Source: Persicaria tinctoria
Taxonomy: Eukaryota > Streptophyta > Magnoliopsida > Caryophyllales > Polygonaceae
Direction: 5' to 3'
Length of the DNA: 64,000 nucleotides
Assembly: GCA_037127255.1 (NCBI GenBank)
Contig: JBANSL010000007.1
Location: 61,365,038-61,429,037, forward strand
Numbering within the stretch: the stretch's first letter is position 1; every line of letters begins with the position of its first letter. The notes under the pieces were generated by a model. That model did no database searches. It worked only from the letters and a program-made list of their open reading frames with translations, and was not told the DNA's origin. This document shows, in pieces, positions 45,411-56,917 of this stretch. The translations under genes were made by a program, and so were the position numbers.

Positions 45411-46081
45411 ATATACGGGCCCAACGTTAATTGGGCCTGAGACGACGGCTTGTTGGGCCTCGCCTCATGTCCGGGCCTGGTGGCGGTGCGTGAGTGCATC
45501 TGCATACATGGATGCGCGTGAGTGTATCTCACAAAGCTTTCTCCCGTAAAAAAAGAAATCTATATACATATAATTAGATAGTTCTAATCTATATAATTAA
45601 AAATGATTAAATAATTATTTTATTTTATCTTTAACTCATATAATTGGATAGAATCTTATAAAAGAGTAAACATTATATAAGGAAAAAACTATATCAATAT
45701 AACACAATCTATCTGTGCATAAATATTTTAGTAAACTAACGTAATAAATATATACTACATACAGTATTTAATAAAAAAAGAATACTAAAATATTTTTTTA
45801 AAATCAACTATCTATTAATTACATGAGATTTAATTAACGATATATTAGGAAAAAAAACATTTTACCTTATAAATATTAAATTTATTTATATTTCAAGAGA
45901 ATACAAATAATAGATAATTAGATTATATATCATTTGTTGAACTAATTTTATTTATATCTAGATAATTTTGGGTGGAAAACATAATATATATTTAGATTAT
46001 TATTGGAATTTATCTAGATTATTTGTAATATTACATTACCGTATTGTCTGTTCACAGGACAGTATTTACACTAGTAATAGA
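45411..46081. other. No gene seen; AT-rich
   Basis: Very AT-rich from 45560. Nothing beyond short open frames. Confidence 0.6.
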
Positions 46082-46083
46082 TA

Positions 46084-46318
46084 CTACCTCCGTTCCAAAA
46101 TACATGAGCTTTTCCTTTTTAACACGTTTCTCAAGGAGCGAAAAACTCTATGAAATATTATTTTTTTAATCAAATTTTTTATATCATTTGATACTTATTA
46201 CTGATAAGTATCAAATTATATAAAAAATTTAGTTAAAAAAATAATATTTCATAGAGTTTTCCGCTCCTTAAAAAGCGTGCCAAAAACTAAAAACTCATGT
46301 ATTTTGGAACGGATGGAG
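46084..46318. mobile_element. Stowaway (Tc1/mariner) MITE, 235 bp
   Basis: Ends CTACCTCCGTTCC and GGAACGGATGGAG, TA on both sides (46082-46083 and 46319-46320). Same length and same palindromic centre (ACTTATTACTGATAAGTAT) as the copy at 31788. Confidence 0.95.
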
Positions 46319-46862
46319 TATATAATAAAATCAATAACATACATGGAATTGGATATTATACACTGGGCCTATATTGGATGGGTTGGATTCCGTATGGGTC
46401 ACATCAGATTCGGATCAATTACAATAGGAGCCATTTTAGATCGGGTAAAAAATTGTTAAAACTCAAATCTATATTTAAGTTATGGTTCAGGTCAACCCAA
46501 TAGATAAAAAACGACATTTTTATTCATATATATAGTTTTAATGTTGACTACTTAGGGTCTGATTGACAAAATTTTCATCTATTTAGGGTTTTTTTAGGGA
46601 GAGTTTGCAAAATATATAAAAAAAAATTGTCTTAATTGGTGATTTATCCACATCTTTGGACAAATTGGTGAATTGTCCACAATCTCACATGCGCTCCTTC
46701 TCCTCTTCTCATACACGCTCCCTCTCCTGCTCACCTGCTCCCCGATTTTAGTGTTTCCAACGTCGATCATCTCTCCAATCACACCAAAACCGCAGATTTT
46801 ACCGTTTCTCCAATCAAAATCCAGTAATCATTGCATTGGTATCACTACATTGGGATCACTTA
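46319..46862. other. No gene seen
   Basis: Mixed sequence with small open frames only. The last 60 bases continue beyond the solo LTR into the degenerate repeat at 56149. Confidence 0.5.
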
Positions 46863-46892
46863 TTTAACGGCCCAGGATTATGATTCCCGAGG

Positions 46893-47504
46893 TGACGAAG
46901 CCCGATTTTCAGAATCCCGTGTCGGCGGGTTCCGGGATCCAGTTGGACGCGGGCGAGCTCAGACGATCGGGCTTACCTGAGACGCGCGACGAGGTTACCG
47001 TCGGCGTACCCAACCTGTGCCGATCCGAGCTCAAGCCACTCGCGGACAACCGTCCTCCCTGTAAGGCTCCATCAAATGTCGGTCTAGCCGAGACTTATCC
47101 CGCTTGAGAAGGGGGCTCACGGCCAGGGAATCCGGCCTAAGCCTCATCCGATCCCAGTTTCCGACCCCTTTATAATGAGGCCTCGACATCTTATTTATAG
47201 TACTAAGACTCCTCCATGCAAGCCCATTTGTCTCCAAGTGTCACATGCCTCATCACATGTGGGTGGGGGGCATGAATGCCAAGTGTCACATGCCTTATCA
47301 CATGTGGGTGGGAGGCATGAATGCCAAGTGTCATGGCAAACACCTTGGAGCCACGGGCGGTTTATAGTCCGCGGACGTCTTAAGTCTATACCTCGATTTG
47401 TATTTGCCCATTCTTTATGCTTATAAGGTTCTATTTATATAGCGGGGAACCTTATTTATTTATGATATTAGTGAATATCATTATTTATATTTCGGGCATC
47501 ATCA
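46893..47504 (-). repeat. 3' LTR of family D
   Basis: 612 bp, TGACGAAGCCC to ATCATCA. It contains two copies of a 44-base block (CACATGTGGGTGGG) at about 47236-47330 and a minus-strand TATA box at 47192-47199. Confidence 0.95.
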
Positions 47505-47589
47505 CAGCTCCTCGAATTCCAGTTAAGTCGTGACTAAACTGGAGTTCGATAATGATGCATCACATGCACACTTTTCTCATTCATATTCC

Positions 47590-48050
47590 TCGTTCGAGAG
47601 GGGCTTAGTTTTATTTCCATGAGCTTACAAAGCTACCAACGGAGGCCCTCCGTCACTCGAGAGGGACTTAGTTTGTACTCATTTAAGAGTTATCTCCGCG
47701 AGCTCATAAAGCTACAAGCGGAGGCCCTCCGTCACTCGAGAGGGACTTAGTTTATACTCATTTAAGAGTTATCTCCGCGAGCTCATAAAGCTACAAGCGA
47801 AGGCCCTCCGTCACTCGAGAGGGACTTAGTTTATACTCATTTAAGAGTTATCCCCGCGAGCTCATAAAGCTACAAGCGGAGGCCCTCCGTCACTCGAGAG
47901 GGACTTAGTTTATACTCATTTAAGAGTTATCTCCGCGAGCTCAAAAAACTACAAGCGGAGGCCCTCCGTCACTCGAGAGGGACTTAGTTTATACTCATTT
48001 AAGAGTTATCTCCGCGAGCTCATAAAGCTACAAGCGGAGGCCCTCCGTGG
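47590..48050 (-). repeat. Tandem array, 79-bp unit, about six copies
   Basis: GAGGGACTTAGTTTATACTC starts at 47661 (variant), 47740, 47819, 47898 and 47977. A shorter diverged unit precedes them. It lies near the 3' end of the element. Confidence 0.95.
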
Positions 48051-50086
48051 CGGAGATTGTCTTTTGATCGGGTGACTCATGTATTTTATTCTTTAGTATT
48101 CCTCTAGCACTTATCATTTGAAAATATGTCTTTCTGCGCTTTGGGTCATTCTTGTGGAAGTTGGGCCGTCGTGGATACACCTAAGAGAGTGGGCTGAAGC
48201 TTGGTTCTCGAAACTGACAGCCGCTCTCTTCCTCTTTTTCCGATGCGGACGACTATTCAGAGGTACTCCCCTCTTCTTTCTTTCTTTCTTCAACGGCTTG
48301 TACATAGTTCTCAGCCTGCAGCTGTGATGGAGGGTTTCCATTCACGCCGATGTGTCGATCATGCCGGACCTCATACGCGATGAGCTCTGCTGATGACTTT
48401 GTCCGCGCTGGACGCTATCTGCGGCGGGATTTGTTTGACGGGTCTTGCTGTGCTGGTCCTTGCTCGCGCCGGACTCTATCTGCGGCGGGTTTAGTCGTTG
48501 TCTTGGCTGTTCATCCCATGGTGTTAAGGGAGAGCTTTGTTTATCCGCTTTGGACCCTGTTCTTTCTGTTTATCCGCGGTGGCGAGTTTTGTTTGACCGC
48601 TTCATTGGCATGCTTTCGGTCCGGCCGCGGGATTCATAGAGGGACATTGGCTGAGGGAGATTCCTCATGTGTCGGTGAGATCGTGGCCAATTTAAATATC
48701 TCTGATGGTGCTTAATAATTTTAGTTTGAATTTTTTTTTTCAAAGCTACCGGCGGATTGCACCTCTTCCCTCCCTACGCCGCCATACTCTATGCATATAT
48801 ACATAAGAATGGAACAGACTAAAGCTCTCACCTCCTTGCCTCATGGCGGTAGCGACTAGTCTCCCCCTCTTCGACCGCTTGCTTGCATTTGGTCTTATGA
48901 AGAGGGTCGCGGACTGCGATCTCATAACCTTGTGAACTTACTGAGGAACTCGAGAAATCATTCACGTAGGGGATAGTGAATCCGCTGCTTCGCGAAGGCG
49001 AAGATATCAATTTATCACTGCCAGCTTACCTCTTCGCGAAGCTTTACTGATAACGAATTGTAGCACGAGTAACCGCGTATGCACTCCTTAGCTCTTAGGA
49101 AAGGTGGCGTCGAGCCTTTATCAACTTTTATATGCTGTTCGTGGAGCCCAGACCGCAACTCCCGACTCAAACGTCATCAGATCACCACAGCAGCTACGGC
49201 AGAGTATGTGCATCGTTTAAGACTGGTCCCTAGAGTCGAGCCTTGGATTTTCTCAAGGGAACACATAGGGTAACGTACAAGTGTAGAGAACTGAGGTAAA
49301 AAACAACTCTAATTATACACGTTCAATCCAAGATTGAACACCCATTCCGAACTTGGAATCCCGGCTAGCCGGCAACTGTCCGCTCGCACTTTTATAATCT
49401 TTTTGCAGACTACAATTTAATTCATGCAAGGTAAATTGGGCATGTGGTCGCCCCGCCTTTATTAGGGATATTTTCGAGGCAAATTTCCGCGATCGAGCCT
49501 TAGTCTAGGCCAAGGCTGCTATAGGTAGTCCCTTCTACGCCCAATCACTCCTATGCGGGCAAACGACGACCCCCCTGGAGACAACAGTCTCCTGTGGTCA
49601 CGACGCGCCCCCGAATTGTGCGTATATGAGTTTACTTGGGGGTGGATATATATATATAGGCATATAGCCTTATACTTTCTTGATTACTATATAGTTAATT
49701 GTGTTTGAAACGCACTTGCATCCGTCAATTAATAGGTGGCTAATTCATACAGCTCTACGGCGAGAGAATACTCGGACATAACTGAGCTAGCTACCATAAG
49801 GCAGCCACGGTACTGTGATTTGTTTAATTAAATCGGCAGGCACAACTAAGTTCGCGACCGAGCTGCTTCGCGGATGAACCGGGTTAATTGATGAGATTGA
49901 TAGACGCAAGATCGATTGAAGAGACATGATCCTAAAATCGTTTTAATCAGTCGATACACGCCAATCGGATACCCAACGCGGAGCAAGCCCCAGCGTCACG
50001 GAGGGGAATGCATGGGGATCCATCTCCGCGAGGGAGAGGTGTAACGGGCTTACCTGAAGCTCTCGCGACCCTGGCTCGGACACCCA
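48051..50086. other. Interior of family D; no gene
   Basis: Two partly repeated blocks at 48390-48490 contain CTATCTGCGGCGGG. The 121-codon open frame at 48350 and smaller ones show no known domain. Confidence 0.6.
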
Positions 50087-51212
50087 GCTCAATGCGTCCA
50101 CCAGAGATCCGACGCGGAGCAAGCTCCAGCGTCTCGGGACGAAGTGTCGATCTGGGAGCTCAATGCGTCCACCAGAGACCCGACGCGGAGCAAGCTCCAG
50201 CGTCTCGGGACGAAGTGTCGATCTGGGAGCTCAATGCGTCCACCAGAGATCCGACGCGGAGCAAGCTCCAGCGTCTCGGGACGAAGTGTCGATCTGGGAG
50301 CTCAATGCGTCCACCAGAGATCCGACACGGAGCAAGCTCCAGCGTCTCTGGACGAAGTGTCGATCTGGGAGCTCAATGCGTCCACCAAAGATCCGATGCG
50401 GAGCAAGCTCCAGCGTCTCGGGACGAAGTGTCGATCTGGGACCTCAATGCGTCCACAAGAGATCCGACGCGGAGCAAGCTCCAGCGTCTCGGGACGAAGT
50501 GTCGATCTGGGAGCTCAATGCGTCCACCAGAGATCCGACGCGGAGCAAGCTCCAGCGTCACAAGACTCCAAGTATAATCCGGGAGCTCAATGCGTCCACC
50601 GGAGATCCGACGCGGAGCACGCTCCAGCGTCTCGGGACGAAGTGTCGATCTGAGAGCTCAATGCGTCCACCAGAGATCCGACGCGGAGCAAGCTCCAGCG
50701 TCTCGGGACGAAGTGTCGATCTGGGAGCTCAATGCGTCCACCAGAGATCCGACGCGGAGCAAGCTCCAGCGTCTCGGGACGAAGTGTCGATCTGGGAGCT
50801 CAATGCGTCCACCAGAGATCCGACGCGGAGCCAGCTCCAGCGTCTCGGGACGAAGTGTCGATCTGGGAGCTCAATGCGTCCACCAGAGATCCGACGCGGA
50901 GCAAGCTCCAGCGTCTCGGGACGAAGTGTCGATCTGGGAGCTCAATGCGTCCACCAGAGATCCGACGCGGAGCAAGCTCCAGCGTCACAGGACTCCAAGT
51001 ATAATCCGGGAGCTCAATGCGTCCACCGGATGTCCGACGCGGAGCAAGCTCCAGCGTCACAGGACTCCAAGTATAATTCGGGAGCATAATGCGTCCACCG
51101 GATGTCCGACGCGGAGCAAGCTCCAGCGTCATAAGACTTCAAGTATAATCCGGGAGCTCAATGCGTCCACCGGATGTCCGACGCGGAGCAAGCTCCAGCG
51201 TCATAAGACTTA
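50087..51212 (-). repeat. Tandem array, 71/72-bp unit, about sixteen copies
   Basis: Units beginning GCTCAATGCGTCCACCAGAG start at 50087, 50158, 50229, 50300, 50371, 50442, 50513 (72-base variant), 50585, 50656 and so on to 51156. Copies at 50513, 50940 and the last ones have an alternative 3' half (CACAGGACTCCAAGTATAAT). The array contains no stops in any plus-strand frame over long stretches. Confidence 0.97.
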
Positions 51213-51429
51213 ATGAAATAATCGATCCAAGAGGCTAGCTCTACGAACGGAGACCCGCCTGAATTTCAACGGCTCTAACAGAGATTACTTACTAATCTTA
51301 TTGCCGAAATCGTATGTGTATGACTTGCTTTCAATCAAATACCTTTTCTCCATCGTTCATTCGGCTCAAATTTCCCAAGGAAAGTAACATGTGAGGTAAG
51401 AAGCAATCCCCCCTTTACGATGCGGAGGA

Positions 51430-51665
51430 CCGAGGTCATACGCGGTTGAAGATCCGCGGAGGATCGAGGTCATACGCGGTTGAAGATCCGCGGAGGATCG
51501 AGGTCATATGCGGCGGATGCGGAGGATCGAGGTCATATGCGGCAGATGCGGAGGATCAAGGTCATACGCGGTTGAAGATCCGCGGAGGATCGAGGTCATA
51601 CGCGGTTGAAGATCCGCGGAGGATCGAGGTCATATGCGGCGGATGCGGAGGATCGAGGTCCCTCA
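51430..51665 (-). repeat. Tandem array, 34- and 29-bp units
   Basis: Two unit types alternate, both starting GAGGATCGAGGTCATA. One continues CGCGGTTGAAGATCCGCG, the other TGCGGCGGATGCG. Confidence 0.9.
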
Positions 51666-51669
51666 GTTA

Positions 51670-52357
51670 GTCTCTTCGAGGTCATGCGTTTGCATTTCCA
51701 GCATCGCAGTCATTCATTGCGGCTCATCACGAGGCGTCCGCGGTTGTTCATGTCCTTGCAGCGATGAGGTTGTGTACACACGGGCGGACTCGGGGTGAGT
51801 GACGATTGGACGCGAACGGATCCTTTCAACGGGGACTAATTCATCTTCCTTGTGTTTTCTGTGGTATGCGCAGGCCTTTTGTGTTTGCTTTCTTCTCCCC
51901 GTTACCGTTGATCTGGCCGGTACCTCTTCAATCTTTCATTGGGAATTTACAAATAGGCATACAAATGTATATGCATATATCCTATGATTTATTGAATTTC
52001 AACCGCAGGCCACATTTATATATGCTAGGATTTATCAAATTTCAACCGAAGACCACCATCATGGTTGAGACATTTTCATTTCATGTCTAATGTAGTGTAT
52101 TACTTTTATGCCTTAATGGGATTAATCTTGATGATCCCCATCCACTTAGATAAAAAAGTGTCAAAGAGATGCTCCCCCAGATTTTGTTTATGCATATCAT
52201 AACCAAAATATGCTATATATGAACTTCCATTAAGTGCATCCGCAAACTAGTTCATTCCGTTACCCATATGAAATAATTTCAGAAAGATGAATTCACTCAA
52301 ATCTAAATAAGCATATACTCCGTATCGTTGTTTGAATTACCTCTTAGCGTGAGAGTG
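51670..52357. other. 5' leader of family D (minus strand); no gene
   Basis: No protein recognised between the small array and the primer binding site. Confidence 0.6.
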
Positions 52358-52375
52358 TCCCCACGGACGGCGCCA
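52358..52375 (-). other. Primer binding site of family D
   Basis: On the minus strand TGGCGCCGTCCGTGGGGA follows the LTR end after one base. This is the usual TGGCGCC-type start complementary to a tRNA 3' CCA end. The tRNA was not identified. Confidence 0.75.
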
Positions 52376-52376
52376 G

Positions 52377-52988
52377 TGACGAAGCCCGATTTTCAGAATC
52401 CCGTGTCGGCGGGTTCCGGGATCCAGTTGGACGCAGGCGAGCTCAGACGATCGGGCTTACCTGAGACGCGCGACGAGGTTACCGTCGGCGTACCCAACCT
52501 GTACCGATCCGAGCTCAAGCCACTCGCGGACAACCGTCCTCCCTGTAAGGCTCCATCAAATGTCGGTCTAGCCGAGACTTATCCCGCTTGAGAAGGGGGC
52601 TCACGGCCAGGGAATCCGGCCTAAGCCTCATCCGATCCCAGTTTCCGACCCCTTTATAATGAGGCCTCAACATCTTATTTATAGTACTAAGACTCCTCCA
52701 TGCAAGCCCATTTGTCTCCAAGTGTCACATGCCTCATCACATGTGGGTGGGGGGCATGAATGCCAAGTGTCACATGCCTTATCACATGTGGGTGGGAGGC
52801 ATGAATGCCAAGTGTCATGGCAAACACCTTGGAGCCACGGGCGGTTTATAGTCCGCGGACGTCTTAAGTCTGTACCTCGATTTGTATTTGCCCATTCTTT
52901 ATGCTTATAAGGTTCTATTTATATAGCGGGGAACCTTATTTATTTATGATATTAGTGAATATCATTATTTATATTTCGGGCATCATCA
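52377..52988 (-). repeat. 5' LTR of family D
   Basis: 612 bp. It differs from the left LTR at four sites, all A/G. The minus-strand TATA box is at 52676-52683. Confidence 0.95.
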
Positions 52989-55900
52989 CGAGGGATGAAA
53001 CCCCTTGTTGGGATCTTGTGCCCCGAGTACAGGTTAAAGGTTTGAAATCGAAGATGTGTAGTTTAAATGGGATCTTGCACCCAAATTCGGAAGGTCCGTT
53101 GGAGACCCCATGGTAAACCCTTGTACCTGTCCTAAGTCTATAGCGCGGAAACTCCTTTATCATGCAAAGGGCATAAGTTCTGAAAACGATACAACGGGCG
53201 CCACGACAGAGCGGGTCAAAACAAAATATAAATAGGGAGAAATCTCAAAAACATGAATCTGGTGAAGTCAGGTTTCAAACACTCACTCTCCGCCATATGA
53301 ATGTACCCCGTCATAGCAGCACAAAATCAAGCAGTGTATCGGGTACCTGAAACTATACCACCAAGTCAGGCTAAGAGTCCGCTTGAGGGTCCTCTGATCG
53401 CGCTGAGGACATATAATATGCCTATACCTAGAATAAAGGATGCCTTCATGCAGTACTGGAATATTAACCACACTATCATGCTCCTAATTCATATGTGCAG
53501 AATATTAAGTAAGACCTTAACAAAGAATACCAAGTGGTATATCCCTCTTCTACCCCCCCCCCCCTTCCAGGTAGGGTGGAGACTGGCCAGCTCGATTCGA
53601 TAGCATCTCAAATCTCATCATCATATCGTATCTCATCATCATATCATGGATCTTGCGAAAAGAAAATAATAATGCTGATAATAGTAAAGGTGTTCCAACG
53701 ACCCGAATAACTCAGGACGAACCCGATGGAGCTGGGCTGTCCTATGACCCTATCAAGGATTCTAGGACTCATAGATAATGGCCGTTCTATATTCAAACAC
53801 ATACAGAATAAGAATGCTCATTCGTAAGTGCAATTCCTAAGCATGATACTACATGACATGCTTTTATGCATATGCAATACCTACGTACTATATGACATAT
53901 CAGGCATGAGGTACTGGTTACTGAGTAAGCCCCGGAGGACTTACCTCGCTAGCAGACCGGCAACAGGAGAATCCAGCACACAGTATTCACAATCACAGAG
54001 TATCACCTAGTACATAATGGAATATACATAAGTCTACATCCAACTATTAATCACTCAAGCACACCTCAATCAATAGAACAATTAACATATTATGAAAGTC
54101 ATTTCATCGCATCATCCGCTCCTCAAGACCACATCGTTCTCCATAAATCATTCAACCAATTCCGCATGTTCATATACATCGTTTCCGCATATACCTCAAC
54201 GGTTCATCAAAATCATAAGACATAATTTGTGTGATATAAAATCCTACTAGATCGTCATAATTATCCAACATTTAATCTCATATAATAATTCACCACATAT
54301 CATACTGTTAGTCAAACGATCATATTATCATGCTAGTTAGTCATCAAATCAGTCTTATTCCCAAGTTAGTTTCAAAACCGTTTCAAAACCCAATTAAATA
54401 GTTAAGTATTCCGACCATTGAAAATACTCGCCAAATTCCCTTTTAAATTTATTTATTAGATTACTTTCCAACCTTGAAATTCTTTTCCAAATTCTTTATA
54501 AATCTTTAAGTCCCAATAATATATTTTAAATCTCAAATAGTATTACATGATATTTTAAATACCATTTATTTAACACTTTTATAAATTATTTCCAAATCCC
54601 CTAAAATCCAGATCATTTTTATTTAATAAATCAACCCTCATAATTCTCCCAAAATATAATAATTTATCTTTTAAATCCTCAAATACTATTATAATATATT
54701 TTAATTACCGTTAACTGGTTAAATAATGAACGGATAACCCGAACCGAACCGAACCAAACCCGCTAATTAATCCCAACCCGGTTATAACGAGTAAATAGAT
54801 ATATAAGTTAGTGAGAAGGGGCCCACAAGTGCCAAGCTGGCCGTCTTCTTCATGATTCAAAATGGACTCCGCCCGCGGCCGCGCCATGGCTCAGCTCCCA
54901 CCGGCTTCGTCTCTCGTGCTCGCGCTTGCCGCTGCTCGACTTCGTACCCGACTGCTCGAGCACTAAGCCTCCCACGCTCAGCTACCCTCGTCTTGGCTTA
55001 CCCGCGCTCGTCTGCTCAGTGCTGCCTCACATCGCTTCCGCTGTGCCTCACCTCGCTCGACGCAAATTCGAGCTCGTCGGAGCTCTCGCAGGGGCTCTTG
55101 AGTCCACTCGACTCTCCACACTCAGCTCACAAACTCTCACACTCGCCCATAACCCGGTTCCAATTAGAAATCGATTAGAAACAAGGGAGGGAAAAGGCGG
55201 AACTCACCGAGGAAGGTCGCGACTTCGGAGCTCTCGATCGGAGGTTTGGGTCTCATCGAAGGCTCACGATGTCTCTTCAGATCTGCATTGGACGGGAATG
55301 AGTACGATGGTAGAGCTTGAGGATGGTTTCGATCAGAAACAGAGGAGAACGGCTTACCGGAACCTTACTCGCGCTCAACAAGGCAGGTGGTGCTTCGGTG
55401 GCTCGCCGGTGGCTCCGATGGTCCTTGGGAGGCTCTGGATGCTGTTGGTGACTCTGAGGATGGGTCGAGGGCTGCCGATGGTCCTTGGGTGGAAGGAGAA
55501 CGAAGGAGGAAGAGGTGGGCTTGGTTTGCTTCTTGCGGCAAAACAGGGGAAGGAAGAGCTTCGATGGTGGCGCTTTGAGCTCTCTGCCGATTGTTGGCTT
55601 CGTCGGACGTCGGCCTCGCGATGAGGAGGTGGTGCTACTGGTGTCGATGGGTAGTGGTGATGAAGAGCAACTGTGATGGTGTTGACGGTGAGCACGAGAA
55701 GATGAAGGAGGGAGCGGGAGATGGTGAGCAGAAGAGGGTGATGGAGAATGACAGTGATGGGGAGGGATGGTGAATGAGACGTATGTGTGTTGCATCAATA
55801 TAGGAGAGGGGTTGGTATGGTAGGGGAAGAGGGCAGGTAAGGTAGTGTGTGGAAGTGGTTAAACAAATACCCGGAAATAAATCCCGAATACGCGAATTTT

Positions 55901-56148
55901 GAATCCCAAAATTACTTCACGAATGTTAGTTTTCGACTCTCGCTTTCTCGATCAATTAGATTTATAAAATAAAAAAGGACATCATCATTTGATAATTATT
56001 TTCAATTTTCGAGGTAAAAGGACGGAAATCGTTCGTCAAATTTTATATTACGATCGGAATCCGCTAAACGAGCTTTTAATTCGATTTGAATTCATTTTGA
56101 ATTTCATTTTTCCGAAAAAATTAGGATTTGAAAATCCGAGTCTTTACA

Positions 56149-56917
56149 ATTGATGTATCGGATGCAATTATGTAGTCTGCATTCGAATCTATGCTTGTTT
56201 ATGATCATTGATATGTAGTCTGCATTCGCATCCAATTATAATTGCAATGAAATCACAGAAAATTTGCGTCAAAGGTGCAAATTTTGTTTGATTTTTGATG
56301 TATCAGGTGCGATTTTGAAGTCTCCATTCGAATCTATGCTTGTTTATGCTCGTTGATATGTCAAATTGCTATATTTGTATCAAATACATTCGAATCCAGT
56401 GATTACTGCAATGAAATCATAGAAAAATTTATGCCAAAGGCATTTGATGCGATTTTGAAGACTCTGTTCGAAACTATGCTTGTTTATGCTCGTTGATATG
56501 TCACATTGCTATATCTGTATCAAATAATATTTTTTTGTCATTCTTACATTAGCATTAGAATCCATTGCTTAATACTGCACTTGAATCATTGATTGTGTTT
56601 GTAACTACTGCAATCTAAATTATACTCTTGAATTGCTCATGTCCAGACCACTATTGCATTGGATGCATTAGAACTTCATTCGTACAACACTACACTGAAT
56701 TTCCCTTCCTTATGTCAGCAATACTGCACTTGAATCCATCGCTGCACTTGCCTTCACTATTGCATTCGAATCCATTACATAATACTGCACTTGAATCCTA
56801 TAGAATTGATGATACATTTGAATTGATGATCTCTACATTAGTATTCGATCCAATACCGCACTCGAATCAAAATATAATGTAGTGATGTAGGAATCATGTT
56901 TATTGCATTCTAATCAT
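56149..56917. repeat. Degenerate tandem repeat, host of two insertions
   Basis: TATGCTTGTTTATG with GTTGATATGT recurs at about 56190, 56335 and 56480. Further right ATTGCATTCGAATCC-type words recur. It continues left of the solo LTR (46800-46862) and right of the family B element (63856-64000). Confidence 0.7.

Larger units (their letters stand above)
46893..52988 (-). mobile_element. Young non-coding LTR retrotransposon (family D, LARD) with tandem arrays
   Basis: It is flanked by CGAGG (46888-46892 and 52989-52993). Two 612-bp LTRs differ at four sites by eye. The primer site at 52358-52375, beside the right LTR, sets minus orientation. The 4.9-kb interior has no gag or pol but three different tandem arrays (47590-48050, 50087-51212, 51430-51665). 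Movement would need enzymes from an autonomous partner. Confidence 0.95.
46863..56148 (+). mobile_element. Solo LTR of family C, interrupted by a younger LTR element
   Basis: It starts TTTAACGGCCCAGGATTATG (TG mutated to TT) and ends TCTTTACA. After removing 46893-52988 and one copy of the CGAGG duplication, about 3185 bases remain, homologous throughout to 21018-24210. No interior follows. Flanks ACTTA and ATTGA are only a partial TSD match, consistent with age. Confidence 0.85.

Noticed and set aside
48350..48715. 121-codon frame inside the family D element
   Set aside because: No recognisable domain, and part of it is a short duplicated block; no support for translation.
50163..51089. 308-codon open frame as a gene
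   Set aside because: It is the 71-bp tandem array read through; all three plus frames are open and the array lies in a non-coding retrotransposon, antisense to it.
50087..51212. CRISPR-like array
   Set aside because: Units are contiguous and repeat over their full length with no unique spacers, and the DNA is plant nuclear.
54852..55624. Overlapping frames of 108 and 232 codons near the right part of the solo LTR, and the antisense 173-codon frame
   Set aside because: They lie in the GC-rich leader of the LTR, the homologous stretch of the other LTR has different broken frames, and the translations are low complexity.
46858..56153. Perfect 5-bp duplication around the solo LTR
   Set aside because: The flanks ACTTA and ATTGA agree at only three of five positions, so no TSD is claimed.
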